Below the pieces are notes generated by a model. It did not search any database, was not told the DNA's origin, and saw only the letters and a program-made list of their open reading frames with translations. A program made the translations under genes and the position numbers. This document shows, piece after piece, positions 25,872 to 34,877 of a stretch of DNA of 39,677 bases; the stretch's first letter is position 1, and every line of letters begins with the position of its first letter. The DNA lies in assembly GCA_002457365.1 (NCBI GenBank), contig NTKP01000009.1, positions 1 through 39,677 of the forward strand, written 5' to 3'. The stretch is from Rhodothermaeota bacterium MED-G12. GTDB lineage: Bacteria > Bacteroidota > Rhodothermia > Balneolales > Balneolaceae.

Positions 25872-25906
25872 AAACCCCCGATCCTGACAGGTCTGGGGGT
25901 TTTTTT
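25872..25906 (+). terminator. Rho-independent terminator after DUF411
   Basis: AAACCCCC (25872-25879) and GGGGGTTT (25895-25902) pair over 8 bp, and the T-run extends to 25906 on the plus strand. It lies about 80 bp after the stop, between the convergent DUF411 and PCu(A)C genes. Confidence 0.85.
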
Positions 25907-25933
25907 ATGGCTCATTGTTAGCTAATATTTTGC

Positions 25934-26482
25934 TCACATTGTCGGGTTTCCGACCTGTATCGTTTCTTCTATGATCATTCCGGATTTAAAATATAATGAC
26001 AAGCTAATGCTATCTCCTTCCTCCATATCATTAGTTGGTTGAATAATCATTATATGATAACCTCCTGGTTGGAAAGGGATTTGCTCAGAAGCTTGAATGG
26101 CTACAAATGGCTGCTCTTCCATCACCATGATTCCGTCGTTCATATAACTAAGATGTATTTGCACATCCTCAGAAGCACTTGAGGAAACCTGAACAAGACT
26201 ATCGGGAACCGAACCAACATTATGTATAGTAAAATAAGCAGCGCTCATCATACCTGCTTTTGTAGGACGGGCCCAAGCGTCTTTTATGGCAATATTCCAT
26301 TCTGATTTAGCCATGGATAAATCGGTTAGGCGACCTTGTTCCTCAAGAGCTGAATCGGGTCGATCAACCTTATTATTGCATCCTAACATTAGTCCCAGAC
26401 TAATAGATATAAATAATAGGAGTAAGATGAGTGGCTTAGTACGGGTAGACGCTGAGCTAAATAAAAGGCTTTGGTTATTCAT
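25934..26482 (-). CDS. Copper chaperone PCu(A)C lipoprotein
   Basis: A 182-residue lipoprotein with lipobox LMLGC (Cys35). The start at 26482 (MNNQSLLFSS) fits the signal peptide better than the ATG 31 codons upstream. The copper site H-x10-M-x21-H-x-M is exact: H110, M121, H143 and M145, in 'VQIHLSYMNDGIMVME' and 'PGGYHIMI'. PCu(A)C binds Cu(I) in the periplasm and, with Sco1, loads the CuA or CuB centre of cytochrome c oxidase. It follows the Sco1 gene by 10 bp, so the two are co-transcribed. Confidence 0.93.
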   Translation of the reverse strand: MNNQSLLFSSASTRTKPLILLLLFISISLGLMLGCNNKVDRPDSALEEQGRLTDLSMAKSEWNIAIKDAWARPTKAGMMSAAYFTIHNVGSVPDSLVQVSSSASEDVQIHLSYMNDGIMVMEEQPFVAIQASEQIPFQPGGYHIMIIQPTNDMEEGDSISLSLYFKSGMIIEETIQVGNPTM

Positions 26483-26492
26483 AAAATGGTAA

Positions 26493-27110
26493 TTATTGAA
26501 TGAGTGATTGTAAATCTTGAACAATAAGTGATGGAATAGAAGGCATACTTCCACCATATTCAATAATGATTTCACCCTTTGGGTTCATCACCATAATTTT
26601 ATCAGAATGATTTAGAAAATAGATTTCTTTTCCACTATCGGTGGTTGTACGCATAGATTCTTGGGTTCGTACTCTAACACTATCCATAAAACTTTGAACC
26701 ACTTTTGGTTCACCTGTGAGGAAGTTGACATTTTCGTCTACTTTAAACACTTCTTTATAACGGTGTAGGATTTCAGGGGTATCTCGGAGTGGATCAAAAC
26801 TCACCCCTAAAAACTGCACATTGCTAGGATAGCCTAAGTCCTTTTGAATTTTAATTAGGTTCTGTGTAATTAAAGGACAAATATCGGGGCAATTAGTGTA
26901 CACAAATCCCATAACCACATATTGTCCACGAAAATCTTCCGGGAATACAACCCTCACACTGTCTTGATTTACCAACTCAAACGAAGCATCGTTCATATCA
27001 TCAATAACTTTGTAGTCATTTATGCAGGCACTTTGAATCAATAAAAAGGATAGAAAAATATAGGTAAGCACATAGGAGGAAAACTTAGCTAAGGTAGGTT
27101 TGGTGTTCAT
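26493..27110 (-). CDS. SCO1/SenC family copper chaperone/redox protein
   Basis: A 205-residue lipoprotein-like, membrane-tethered thioredoxin-fold protein (candidate lipid Cys29 in LIQSAC). The copper and thiol site is C74-P-D-I-C78 in YTNCPDICPL, with the third ligand H168 in 'YFLNHSDKIMVMNPKG'. Sco1 inserts copper into the CuA site of cytochrome oxidase, or reduces its cysteines. The start at 27110 (MNTKPTLAKF) was chosen because the longer ATG adds 16 residues before the signal sequence. It lies between the CDF exporter (51 bp upstream) and PCu(A)C (10 bp downstream). Confidence 0.93.
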   Translation of the reverse strand: MNTKPTLAKFSSYVLTYIFLSFLLIQSACINDYKVIDDMNDASFELVNQDSVRVVFPEDFRGQYVVMGFVYTNCPDICPLITQNLIKIQKDLGYPSNVQFLGVSFDPLRDTPEILHRYKEVFKVDENVNFLTGEPKVVQSFMDSVRVRTQESMRTTTDSGKEIYFLNHSDKIMVMNPKGEIIIEYGGSMPSIPSLIVQDLQSLIQ

Positions 27111-27161
27111 AACAGGCGGGTTAAGGGGTATAGTGAAAGGATATTTTATGAAGAACATACC

Positions 27162-28145
27162 TCAGCGACAATCCGAATGTTCATCCGCACAAGGTAACCA
27201 TTCGAATTCTAAGGTAGAATGATGAATGTTATATGAAGCGCTTAAAAAATCTTTGATGGCTTTTTTGATCCGCTCAATACAGTGCATATTCGATTCATCG
27301 ATACGCACATGACATTCTAAGAGGGTTTGCGATTCATTCAAATTCCAAATATGTAGGTGATGTATATCCTCAACCAAGTCTATTTTTTTTAGACCGTTCT
27401 CAAGTTCTGGTAGTGAGATATGACCTGGAGTAGCCTCCATCAAAATATCAATACTCTCCCGAAGCATATGGTAGGAATGAAAGAGAATGTAAATTCCGAT
27501 TGCAATGGTTAACACGCTATCTATCCAATACCATTGGTAATTGAGTATTAACCATCCCCCTAGTATAACCCCGACGGAAGAAAAAGCATCTGAAAGGATG
27601 TGTAAATAAGCCGATTTCATGTTCAAATTTTCTTTCCGCTGGCTATGTAATAAAATGGCAGTGACTACATTACCTAGCAGGCCGATTACAGCAACCCATA
27701 GCATGATGGATCCATCTATGGATACGGGGTCCATAAATCGTTCAACCCCTTCTTTTATCAATACTAGTGCAATAATGATTAAGGTGATAAGGTTAATGAA
27801 AGCGCCTATGATTTCGGCGCGTTTGTAACCGAATGTGTTAGCCGAGTCCGCTTTTTTTTGCCCAATTTTACGTGCGTAGAGTGCTATTCCCAAGGATACG
27901 GTATCATTGAGGTTATGTGCTGCGTCCGATAATAAAGCAAGGCTATTAGATACCAACCCCCCTATGAACTGCGCCAAGGTAATGACTAGATTAAGAAGTA
28001 TGGATATCCAGAGTTTGTAAGTGGGAAGATCTTTATCAACGGCATAATGATTATGCCCATGGTCGTGATTGTGACCTCTGTGCCCGTGGTCGTGACCCTG
28101 GTGGTACATTATATTCCTTGGATTCATCTGCGTGCCAATGTTCAA
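27162..28145 (-). CDS. Cation diffusion facilitator (CDF/CzcD-like) metal exporter
   Basis: A 327-residue inner-membrane transporter with six transmembrane helices. A His-rich cytoplasmic N-terminus (about 15-33, 'YHQGHDHGHRGHNHDHGHNH') precedes TM1. The transport site is of the HD-HD type: H77/D81 in SDAAHNLND and H182/D186 in LHILSDAF, usual for zinc-type exporters. The C-terminal cytoplasmic ferredoxin-like domain ends in 'CADEHSDCR' with more possible ligands. The HD-HD site suggests Zn (or Co/Cd) rather than Cu, although the neighbours are copper genes. A shorter start at MYHQGHD is possible. Confidence 0.92.
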   Translation of the reverse strand: MNIGTQMNPRNIMYHQGHDHGHRGHNHDHGHNHYAVDKDLPTYKLWISILLNLVITLAQFIGGLVSNSLALLSDAAHNLNDTVSLGIALYARKIGQKKADSANTFGYKRAEIIGAFINLITLIIIALVLIKEGVERFMDPVSIDGSIMLWVAVIGLLGNVVTAILLHSQRKENLNMKSAYLHILSDAFSSVGVILGGWLILNYQWYWIDSVLTIAIGIYILFHSYHMLRESIDILMEATPGHISLPELENGLKKIDLVEDIHHLHIWNLNESQTLLECHVRIDESNMHCIERIKKAIKDFLSASYNIHHSTLEFEWLPCADEHSDCR

Positions 28146-28212
28146 TGCTTTATGGTTTGGCTTTGTTGTAGTTGTTGATGCTTGTTGCCAGTGCTATTTG
28201 TGGATGCTGCCG

Positions 28213-29529
28213 CTATTGCTCAGCGGCTAGTAATTCTTCTAGTAACAACTTCATGAGTGATTCTGCCGCCGAATGACCCAAGCTTTGAATGGCTTCTTCA
28301 CTTAGTTCATCCTCGACTTCGAAGGTCAGGGCATCGGTGCCGAAGGTTTTGTAGACCCAATTTTTTGCAATGGGTGAGTTGGGTTCAAACTCTTCGCTTC
28401 GGAAGTTTAGCTCAGGATTTGCTTCGGCAACATAGGGAAACCAGCGTTGGGTGAAGTTATCTATGCCGGTGATTACTTCTTCATTGATAGGGTAAAAGAC
28501 GTTTTCGTTGGTTGAATGAAAATCTATACCGTAAACCACATTATACCGACCATAAGCCAATGGCGATAATGCATCTCGGACGGATCTGGTTTCAGGTTGG
28601 CGAAAAAATTCCCAGTCTCTGTTCAAGTCAATTCCCTTAGAATTATGCCTCCAATGCCCTTGCTCGACTCCATCTGGATTCATCATTGGATAGGCAATGA
28701 TGTGAAACTTGGACCTAAATGCTTGCGCAAGCTCGTCGGTACCCATCAACCTGTTAAAAAAATATAGAAAACTGCGATATCCAGACACCTCTGGGGGATG
28801 TTGCCTCGAAAAAAGGAGTAACAAGCCCTCTTTCTCGATTTCCGCATGATCTTGGCTTTGCCATTGAAGGATGGCCCTATTATTGTGTGAATAACCAACC
28901 GTATCCACTACAATCTTTGAAGCAAAACCATGGGATTCTGGATACTCTTCTAATGCTTCAATGTTATTTGGGTGAATAGGATGTGCTGCGATCAACTGTT
29001 TATCGGTGCCTATTTGTAGGTTAAAGTGAACCGACCCGTCCGCTGAATAGGAGGTGCTATCCTGCAAATGATTCCAGTTTGTTGGTTCCGTGATGCTAGC
29101 GATTTTAGGGATGTATCTGTGTCGAGCACCTTCGTATGATAAGCGAATAAATACTTCATGAGCTTGGTCACTCCAAATTTGAAAAGCATACCATGGAGAG
29201 TTGTTAATAGGAGCATTTTCTGGTTTAATGCGAATAACAACGGTATCCTGAACTAGTCCTGACGCCAACCAGGCATCCGAAACTCGGGCGCCTGAAAATT
29301 CATTGCTGATCCAGATACGAGGTTCCCCAAACCCAATAACCCGTTTGTTCTGGTAAAGAATTTCTTTGTCTTGTGTATCGGTAACGTCTGGTGGATCGTA
29401 GGAATACCCACTGAAGGGCTCGGTAGTAGAGCAACTGTAAAGAAAAAGTCCACCAAAGAGTACAATCAGTAAATAGGCATGGGGATTATGAGACGTGATG
29501 CTAGAAAATAAGCGAGAGTAAAGTTTCAT
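28213..29529 (-). CDS. M14 zinc carboxypeptidase, secreted lipoprotein
   Basis: A 438-residue lipoprotein with lipobox LYSC (Cys33). An N-terminal beta-sandwich-like part (about 55-175) precedes the M14 domain. Zinc ligands and catalytic residues: H244 and E247 in 'SRQHPPEVSG', the NR motif with R304 in 'GIDLNRDWEF', H338 in 'YGIDFHST' and the general base E404 in 'ALTFEVEDE'. All are present, so it should be active, trimming C-terminal amino acids in the periplasm or at the outer membrane. It resembles the AGBL/cytosolic carboxypeptidase-like branch. It is divergent from the Omp85 gene. Confidence 0.86.
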   Translation of the reverse strand: MKLYSRLFSSITSHNPHAYLLIVLFGGLFLYSCSTTEPFSGYSYDPPDVTDTQDKEILYQNKRVIGFGEPRIWISNEFSGARVSDAWLASGLVQDTVVIRIKPENAPINNSPWYAFQIWSDQAHEVFIRLSYEGARHRYIPKIASITEPTNWNHLQDSTSYSADGSVHFNLQIGTDKQLIAAHPIHPNNIEALEEYPESHGFASKIVVDTVGYSHNNRAILQWQSQDHAEIEKEGLLLLFSRQHPPEVSGYRSFLYFFNRLMGTDELAQAFRSKFHIIAYPMMNPDGVEQGHWRHNSKGIDLNRDWEFFRQPETRSVRDALSPLAYGRYNVVYGIDFHSTNENVFYPINEEVITGIDNFTQRWFPYVAEANPELNFRSEEFEPNSPIAKNWVYKTFGTDALTFEVEDELSEEAIQSLGHSAAESLMKLLLEELLAAEQ

Positions 29530-29630
29530 AATTAGACGGTAGATAAAGACTAAAACTATTTTGCTTGTATCTAAGATACTATATTATAGATTGATTGTTT
29601 AGATATTGAATAATATTGAATTTTAGAGGT

Positions 29631-31802
29631 ATGAGTTCGTATTTGAGGGGCCCATTTATTTTATTGGTTGTGGTCGGTCTCTGCTTGTCGGAAGATGCAT
29701 TCGGACAGATAGAGCCTGCTATGGGCGGTTTTCTTGTGGAAGAAAACACGCTTAGCTGGCCCAATGACATGCCCGAAAAGATACCAGTAAGAGCCATTCG
29801 TTTTGGAGGTCAGGAGCGGTTTACAGAACCTATACTACGAAACCAAATAAGTGCTGAAACACCAGCTTGGTGGAAACAGCAGTGGGCGGTGGCGCAAGCT
29901 TGGTCGTTGTACAACTTTTCTCAAGTACTACCTCATTTAATCAATGCAGACCTTCCAAGGTGGGATGCAAAGATTTTAACGCAACAATTACAGCAGCTAA
30001 AAAGCTTTTTGAATGCCCAAGGATATGAAGATGCTGGGGTACATGCACACGTAGTACCAGTTGCAAATAAAGTATTTTGGGATGTTTGGTTTCATATTAG
30101 CCTGGGTGAGCCCACAACCATTTCGACGGTTGAAATACGTTTAGTTACAGCAGCTTCTGAATTAGAAGATACCGAAGGGTTAAATTGGGTGCGAACCCAA
30201 GGCGTAGACGTGAGCGCTGAAGCTCAGATTGAATTACGCGAGCAAGGACTTGGACTGTTATTTATTGACCAACTAAGCCGAGCAGTACGATTAAAGAACA
30301 GGACCTATACCGAGTTGGATATGTTGCGCGAACAAAATGGTTTGCGTACGGCGCTGCGAGAAAAAGGATATGTGTATGCACAGGTAGTTATGCGGAGCGA
30401 TTTGGGAATACAATTAACCAGAAAGGGTTTTACTGAAACCAAGGCAAAAGAAATAGGCTTTGATATTATTCTAGGGCAAAGACCAATCATTCAAGAAATT
30501 CTTGTGGATGGTGAGCAAACAGTACCAAAAAAGGTAGTTCAAAGAGAACTCACTCTTAAGCCGGGACAATATTTCAGTGAAACCGAAAAAAGAAATTCTC
30601 TTACACAACTATATGCCCATCCATTGTTTGATCGGGCTACGATACAGATTTCTGAACAGTCAGATGATGAAGCGTTGACCCTGCAGGTACAAGTGAAGGA
30701 AGAGGAATTACGCTCATTTCAGTGGAGAGGTGGACTGGGTTATTTTGACCGATTAGAGCGTTCTTTTCGCGTATTAGATAGTTATCAATTATTTCGATCG
30801 CAATGGTCATGGGTTCATAGAAATTTAGGAGGTGGAGGGCAGCAATTTTCTACTGAATTGAAACTTTCTTATTTCGAACGCTATCTGGAGGCTGATTATC
30901 TTTTCCCATATGTATTCAATACCAAAAGTAGTGTTCGGATTCACCCATTTATGCAATACCGTGACGAGAGAGCGTATAATATTACATCTTCAGGAATGGG
31001 TAGCGCATTTAGTTATGTGGTTAATAACCGGTTAACTGGAACATTCTCCTATCGTTTTGCACGTAATGATGAGTCTAATGTAGAAGCGGGTCAGGGTATT
31101 CCAGATAGTCTACTTACCTATAATCTATCGGTCTTTAATCTTAGTTCAAGGTATCATTCGCAGGGAATTATCGGGTATAACACGTTTTCTGTTCAACCCA
31201 CTATAGAATTATCGGGACTTTTTGGGGAGGGTGATTTTAGTTATCAACGTCTGTTATTGGATATCCGGAAATACACTCCAGTAAGGAATAAATCTGTTTT
31301 TGCAAGTCGAGTTCGAGGGGGTTGGATTTTTGAACAAAATCGTGATAGCCTTCCATCCGACGTCCGGTTTTATAACGGTGGAAGTACCCTCGTTCGGGGT
31401 TGGGCAAGACATAGTTTGGGACCGAAGGAGTGGGTAGAACGAGTAGATAGTACATCAAACGGTGCAACAAGTAGGTATAGTTTTGTCCCAACCGGGGGAA
31501 AGGCTTCTTTAACTCTAAATCTAGAATGGCGAGAGCAATTTGAGAAATGGAGGGGTGGATATGGAGTTGTATTTTTAGACGGTGGGCAGGTTTGGGCGAA
31601 TACGGAAAGCATTACCATAAAAGATATTCAATGGGCTTTAGGTGCTGGGATTAGATATCGAGCACCCATTGGGCCTATTAGAATTGATCTGGCATATAAG
31701 TTGAATCCTAGTTCTGAAGATTTAGGTATAATCCCTGGAGTACGAGGTAAACAATCATGGGCAAGGTGGGCATTATACGTATCTATTGGAGAGGCATTTT
31801 AA
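29631..31802 (+). CDS. Omp85/BamA-superfamily outer-membrane protein with POTRA domains
   Basis: A 723-residue outer-membrane protein. The start at the ATG (MSSYLRGPFILLVVV) was preferred to the TTG five codons upstream. A signal peptide ends near 'SEDAFGQ'. Two or more POTRA-like segments follow (about 45-130 and 280-365; the last reads 'EILVDGEQTVPKKVVQRELT'). A 16-strand-type barrel follows, with the 'NGGSTLVRGWARHSLGP' (VRGW/VRGF) loop motif of Omp85 proteins, then 'GYGVVFLDGGQVW' and 'GAGIRYRAPIGPIRIDLAYK'. Such proteins insert barrels or translocate substrates across the outer membrane. It is smaller than the usual BamA and may be a TamA-type or accessory protein. A lipoprotein gene follows after 111 bp. 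Confidence 0.86.
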   Translation: MSSYLRGPFILLVVVGLCLSEDAFGQIEPAMGGFLVEENTLSWPNDMPEKIPVRAIRFGGQERFTEPILRNQISAETPAWWKQQWAVAQAWSLYNFSQVLPHLINADLPRWDAKILTQQLQQLKSFLNAQGYEDAGVHAHVVPVANKVFWDVWFHISLGEPTTISTVEIRLVTAASELEDTEGLNWVRTQGVDVSAEAQIELREQGLGLLFIDQLSRAVRLKNRTYTELDMLREQNGLRTALREKGYVYAQVVMRSDLGIQLTRKGFTETKAKEIGFDIILGQRPIIQEILVDGEQTVPKKVVQRELTLKPGQYFSETEKRNSLTQLYAHPLFDRATIQISEQSDDEALTLQVQVKEEELRSFQWRGGLGYFDRLERSFRVLDSYQLFRSQWSWVHRNLGGGGQQFSTELKLSYFERYLEADYLFPYVFNTKSSVRIHPFMQYRDERAYNITSSGMGSAFSYVVNNRLTGTFSYRFARNDESNVEAGQGIPDSLLTYNLSVFNLSSRYHSQGIIGYNTFSVQPTIELSGLFGEGDFSYQRLLLDIRKYTPVRNKSVFASRVRGGWIFEQNRDSLPSDVRFYNGGSTLVRGWARHSLGPKEWVERVDSTSNGATSRYSFVPTGGKASLTLNLEWREQFEKWRGGYGVVFLDGGQVWANTESITIKDIQWALGAGIRYRAPIGPIRIDLAYKLNPSSEDLGIIPGVRGKQSWARWALYVSIGEAF

Positions 31803-31913
31803 TGAGTTTTCTGAGGAGTATTTTTAAGAGGTTTTACAGTGGATTCTTACATTCTCATTTTTTTTCTAATATGACACAGCTAATGACACAACTTAAAACA
31901 TACAACAAATAGG

Positions 31914-32432
31914 ATGAGTATGAAAAGAAACCAATTGGTCTTTTTCTTAATGATAGCGTGCCTGAGTGTTGGTCTGGGATGTGCTAATTATGGGGCTTTT
32001 CAAGGGTTTACCAGTGATGGTCTATATATAAGTCCCTCACCCATTCAAAGTAGAGTGGTCGAGCCACAATTTTTTTTACCAACAGATACAAGCTCTATTT
32101 GGCAAGCTGACTATCTTAGCTATGTGAGCCAGGATTCTTATTTATGGGAAGAGTTGTTGAAAAGTGAAGTTGAAGAATTAGCCATGCAGGGCTTGGGAAT
32201 TGATATAGTTGAAATTGACCAAACTGGTTTTGACGGCAGAGGTCCAGCTTTAAAAACTGGTTGGATAATTTCCGAACGTTCACAATTTTTTATTATTAAT
32301 GAATTGGCTGGTAGGTCACCCAACACGTTCTTTTTATTACAGACTTCAATAAAACCGTATTGGGATGTGGTTATTACTCAATCAGGAGACTCCAGAGAAG
32401 GAATTGACCTACAGTACAGAAGAGATTACTAA
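31914..32432 (+). CDS. Lipoprotein of unknown function
   Basis: A 172-residue protein I do not recognise. It has a signal peptide with lipobox VGLGC (about residues 19-23), then a low-complexity-free soluble part with no known motif, ending 'EGIDLQYRRDY'. It follows the Omp85 gene on the same strand by 111 bp and may be co-transcribed, so it could be its accessory lipoprotein (inference). Confidence 0.68.
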   Translation: MSMKRNQLVFFLMIACLSVGLGCANYGAFQGFTSDGLYISPSPIQSRVVEPQFFLPTDTSSIWQADYLSYVSQDSYLWEELLKSEVEELAMQGLGIDIVEIDQTGFDGRGPALKTGWIISERSQFFIINELAGRSPNTFFLLQTSIKPYWDVVITQSGDSREGIDLQYRRDY

Positions 32433-32544
32433 TAGAATCATTGGGAAGGCAGCGAAGTAACCTATAAGCAAACGAGCGTGTTACAGGCCTTCTCAAAAAG
32501 CCTTGGCTTCAGGTGTACTTTTCCCTCCATTAGCTAAAGGTTGC

Positions 32545-33498
32545 TTAGGATGTAGAGCGTAGTTCGTCATACACAATATTCAGATTATAGTACAAGGGTA
32601 GTCGCCATCCTGGGGCAGCAAATTCCTCAAATCCAGGTATAACCTCCATTTGTGCGAATTCTTCTTTTGATTTCCCTGCCATGATAGCCTCATTTCCTAG
32701 CGTCAGTAGCTCCTCCAGGAAGGCCTTTTTTCGGTTAATATCTTCCCAAGTTCCAGTGATTCCGAACTCAGGATGTCCATGGCCGAATATATATATGGTA
32801 TCCTTGGGCAGTTCTTCCACAATGGTGTTCAACACTCTAACCCAGTTTTGAACCGAAGCTCCTGAGCTGGGATCTATGTAAGGATAAGCCCGGTTAAACA
32901 CCAAATCTCCAAGATGTGCAACCTGTGCTTTTTCGAAAAAACTAATGGTATCGCCACCGGTATGTGCTGCACCATAGTGCATGAGGTGTAATGTTTCATC
33001 CCCAAAATCCCCAGACCATTTAGAAGAAAACCGCTGATCTGCTGTTATTGGTTTCGCGTCTGAATCCTGATTGCTATTTCGTTGATAGGTGGGTACGTTT
33101 TCATGCGCAATAATGTGTTGGGCAAATGGGGCAAAAACTCCATTACCAGCGGTATGATCATTGTGATGATGCGAATTTACCAACAAGTCCATTGAGGACG
33201 CACCGCGTTCAGTCAGTCCATTAATGAAGGTCTCCGCAGTATCCGGAAACTGAGTATCTATGGCTACCAATGCCTCCGAATTATAGAGCCACCCAATGGT
33301 GCCTCCGCGACCAGTAAACAGCCCTACATTTCTGCGTAGTTCTTGAAATCCACTAAGCCGACGCAAACCATCCATAGGACCCTTAATGGTATTCATTGGT
33401 GATGGCCTAGCAATCACCTTAGGAAATAAACTAAGTGAGGTAGCCCCAGCCGCTATTCCTTTTAGACTGGTTGATAGAAACTTTTTTCGATTGATCAT
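32545..33498 (-). CDS. Metallo-beta-lactamase-fold hydrolase, exported
   Basis: A 317-residue protein with an N-terminal export signal ('NRKKFLSTSLKGIAAGATSL'), Tat-like with RKKFL instead of a twin arginine. The di-metal site is complete: H110, H112, D114 and H115 in HHHNDH, H179 in AAHTGGDT, D198 in LGDLVF and H240 in FGHGHPE. The HTGGDT motif and the exported nature point to the class B beta-lactamase-like or quinoprotein-relay-type subgroup, not to intracellular glyoxalase II. Whether it hydrolyses beta-lactams is unknown. It is next to YitT, on the same strand. Confidence 0.86.
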   Translation of the reverse strand: MINRKKFLSTSLKGIAAGATSLSLFPKVIARPSPMNTIKGPMDGLRRLSGFQELRRNVGLFTGRGGTIGWLYNSEALVAIDTQFPDTAETFINGLTERGASSMDLLVNSHHHNDHTAGNGVFAPFAQHIIAHENVPTYQRNSNQDSDAKPITADQRFSSKWSGDFGDETLHLMHYGAAHTGGDTISFFEKAQVAHLGDLVFNRAYPYIDPSSGASVQNWVRVLNTIVEELPKDTIYIFGHGHPEFGITGTWEDINRKKAFLEELLTLGNEAIMAGKSKEEFAQMEVIPGFEEFAAPGWRLPLYYNLNIVYDELRSTS

Positions 33499-33540
33499 AG
33501 GACTATGGGTTGGATGTGGGTTAAAGCACTCTCTTAAAAT

Positions 33541-34152
33541 TCAAGAGTCTAAGGAAGCTAGGTACCGACCTTTCTTAAAGTTAATGGCCAATACAGCATT
33601 CATGCATATAGCGGCAATCACAGAATATATGGTAGCCCATATATCTACAATATATATAGCTAAAATAATGATAACTACATCGACCACCATCTGAAAGCGG
33701 CCTGCATTCACATTGTGGTATTTACTCAGGTATAGAGATAAAATATTTAATCCACCCAGGGAAGCTTTATGGCGGAACAGCATCAATAAGCCTGCCCCCA
33801 TCATAGAACCACCAAAAATTGCAGCAAAAAGTGGTATGGAAGAGTCGATTACAATCCATTGTGGAATCCAATCGGAAAGTATGGATACTAAGCCAACAGC
33901 AACAAATGTTTTTAGAGTGAAAAACCAGCCCAACCGCCACAATGCTAAGCCGTAGAATGGGATATTAATAACAAAAAAGAGTTGACCAAAGCTCCATGAG
34001 CTTGCATAAGATCCTAAAAAGGCGACACCAGCTGTTCCCCCAATTAAAAATTCTTGCTGGGTGAATAAAGCCACTCCAAATGACATGAATAGACTAGCTA
34101 GAAGTATAGCCTGTACATCGTCAAATAGACTATGAGAAACGCCCTTAGTCAT
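33541..34152 (-). CDS. YitT family membrane protein
   Basis: A 203-residue membrane protein with five to six helices and the family signatures 'LIGGTAGVAFLGSY', 'FVINIPFYGLALWRLGW', 'FGGSMMGAGLLMLFRHKASLGG' and a following 'INILSLYLSKY'-like segment. The YitT (DUF161) family is of unknown function. It lacks the usual C-terminal DUF2179 domain (about 80 residues), so it is the short form. The MBL gene follows after 42 bp, which suggests shared transcription. Confidence 0.87.
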   Translation of the reverse strand: MTKGVSHSLFDDVQAILLASLFMSFGVALFTQQEFLIGGTAGVAFLGSYASSWSFGQLFFVINIPFYGLALWRLGWFFTLKTFVAVGLVSILSDWIPQWIVIDSSIPLFAAIFGGSMMGAGLLMLFRHKASLGGLNILSLYLSKYHNVNAGRFQMVVDVVIIILAIYIVDIWATIYSVIAAICMNAVLAINFKKGRYLASLDS

Positions 34153-34175
34153 CGCGGGGTCGCTGGATTTCCCCT

Positions 34176-34183
34176 CAAATATA
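34176..34183 (-). promoter_or_regulatory. Possible -7 box of the YitT gene
   Basis: The minus strand reads TATATTTG (plus CAAATATA), an exact TAnnTTTG, 23 bp before the YitT ATG. It is part of the palindrome CAAATATATTTG (34176-34187), so the same box can be read on both strands. No TTTG -33 element is visible. Confidence 0.3.
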
Positions 34184-34208
34184 TTTGTAGGTTCATTTTT
34201 TTTGATGG

Positions 34209-34580
34209 TTATACCTCTAGTTCATCTCGTATGAGTAATAATATTGAGGAGTGGGGGACGATGATGTATTTTTCATTCTCAAACTCAATTTCATGAGAAC
34301 GGCTCTTTAGAAAAATTGCTAAATCCCCTGCTGAGGCTTGCATACCGATGTATTTTGTATCCTCGGTCACTTTCCATGCCTCTTCAACATCGGTATTGGG
34401 GATAGGGTAACCAGGCCCAGTTTTTAAGATATATCCACTTTGTATCTCTTCTTTTTCCTTTACAGAGGCTGGTAAGACTAAGCCGCTTCGAGTGTGTGTT
34501 TCCATATCGCGAGGCTTAATGAGTACGCGATCACCCACTACAATGAAATTATCAATCGAATTAAGGTATTCTTGAATCAT
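34209..34580 (-). CDS. GroES-like (Cpn10) co-chaperonin, enlarged
   Basis: A 123-residue protein; typical GroES is about 95. It opens 'VVGDRVLIKPRDMETHTRSG', the Cpn10 first strand and mobile loop, with the GroEL-binding hydrophobic tripeptide LVL (34-36). The end 'YIIVPHSSILLLIRDELEV' matches the Cpn10 C-terminal strand. Between 57 and 82 an extra segment of about 25 residues ('GYPIPNTDVEEAWKVTEDTK') replaces the usual roof loop. No groEL is next to it, so it is an orphan or second copy. It is probably a paralogue that modifies GroEL function, but activity is not shown by the sequence. Confidence 0.83.
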   Translation of the reverse strand: MIQEYLNSIDNFIVVGDRVLIKPRDMETHTRSGLVLPASVKEKEEIQSGYILKTGPGYPIPNTDVEEAWKVTEDTKYIGMQASAGDLAIFLKSRSHEIEFENEKYIIVPHSSILLLIRDELEV

Positions 34581-34877
34581 CTATGAACTGTTTCTATTTG
34601 TGGCAACATGTACCTGAATTTGTAAAGAATGCTGTATCGGTGCATTATTTAACAATGCTTAGACTAACAATGCTAAAGATACGAATAAAAACAGCAAAGC
34701 ATGAAAACTGCCTGTATAGTGTGAGGTCATTCTAGGAGCGCCGACTTTTTGTAAATTACCTGTGAACCCTTCTTCTTCCGCCATGATTGACCAGAAAGTT
34801 GTTCGTTTTAATACTTTCAATTATGGGGTAGATTTCTTTATTTGAAGGCGGAAAAATCTAACCAATTCAAAACAATT
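34581..34877. other. 297-bp intergenic region between divergent GroES-like and MFS genes
   Basis: No gene or strong hairpin is seen. It is AT-rich with several AACAATGCT repeats (near 34652-34674). A 20-codon frame at 34783-34845 ends just before the MFS start but has no supporting site. The promoters for both flanking genes must be here, but I cannot place them. Confidence 0.5.

Noticed and set aside
32545..33498. Dedicated beta-lactam resistance gene
   Set aside because: The metallo-beta-lactamase fold has many functions, and the motifs do not identify a lactam substrate.
34783..34845. 20-codon frame (MIDQKVVRFN...) just before the MFS gene, possible leader peptide
   Set aside because: No ribosome-binding site, no codon run suggesting attenuation, and no terminator hairpin between it and the MFS gene.
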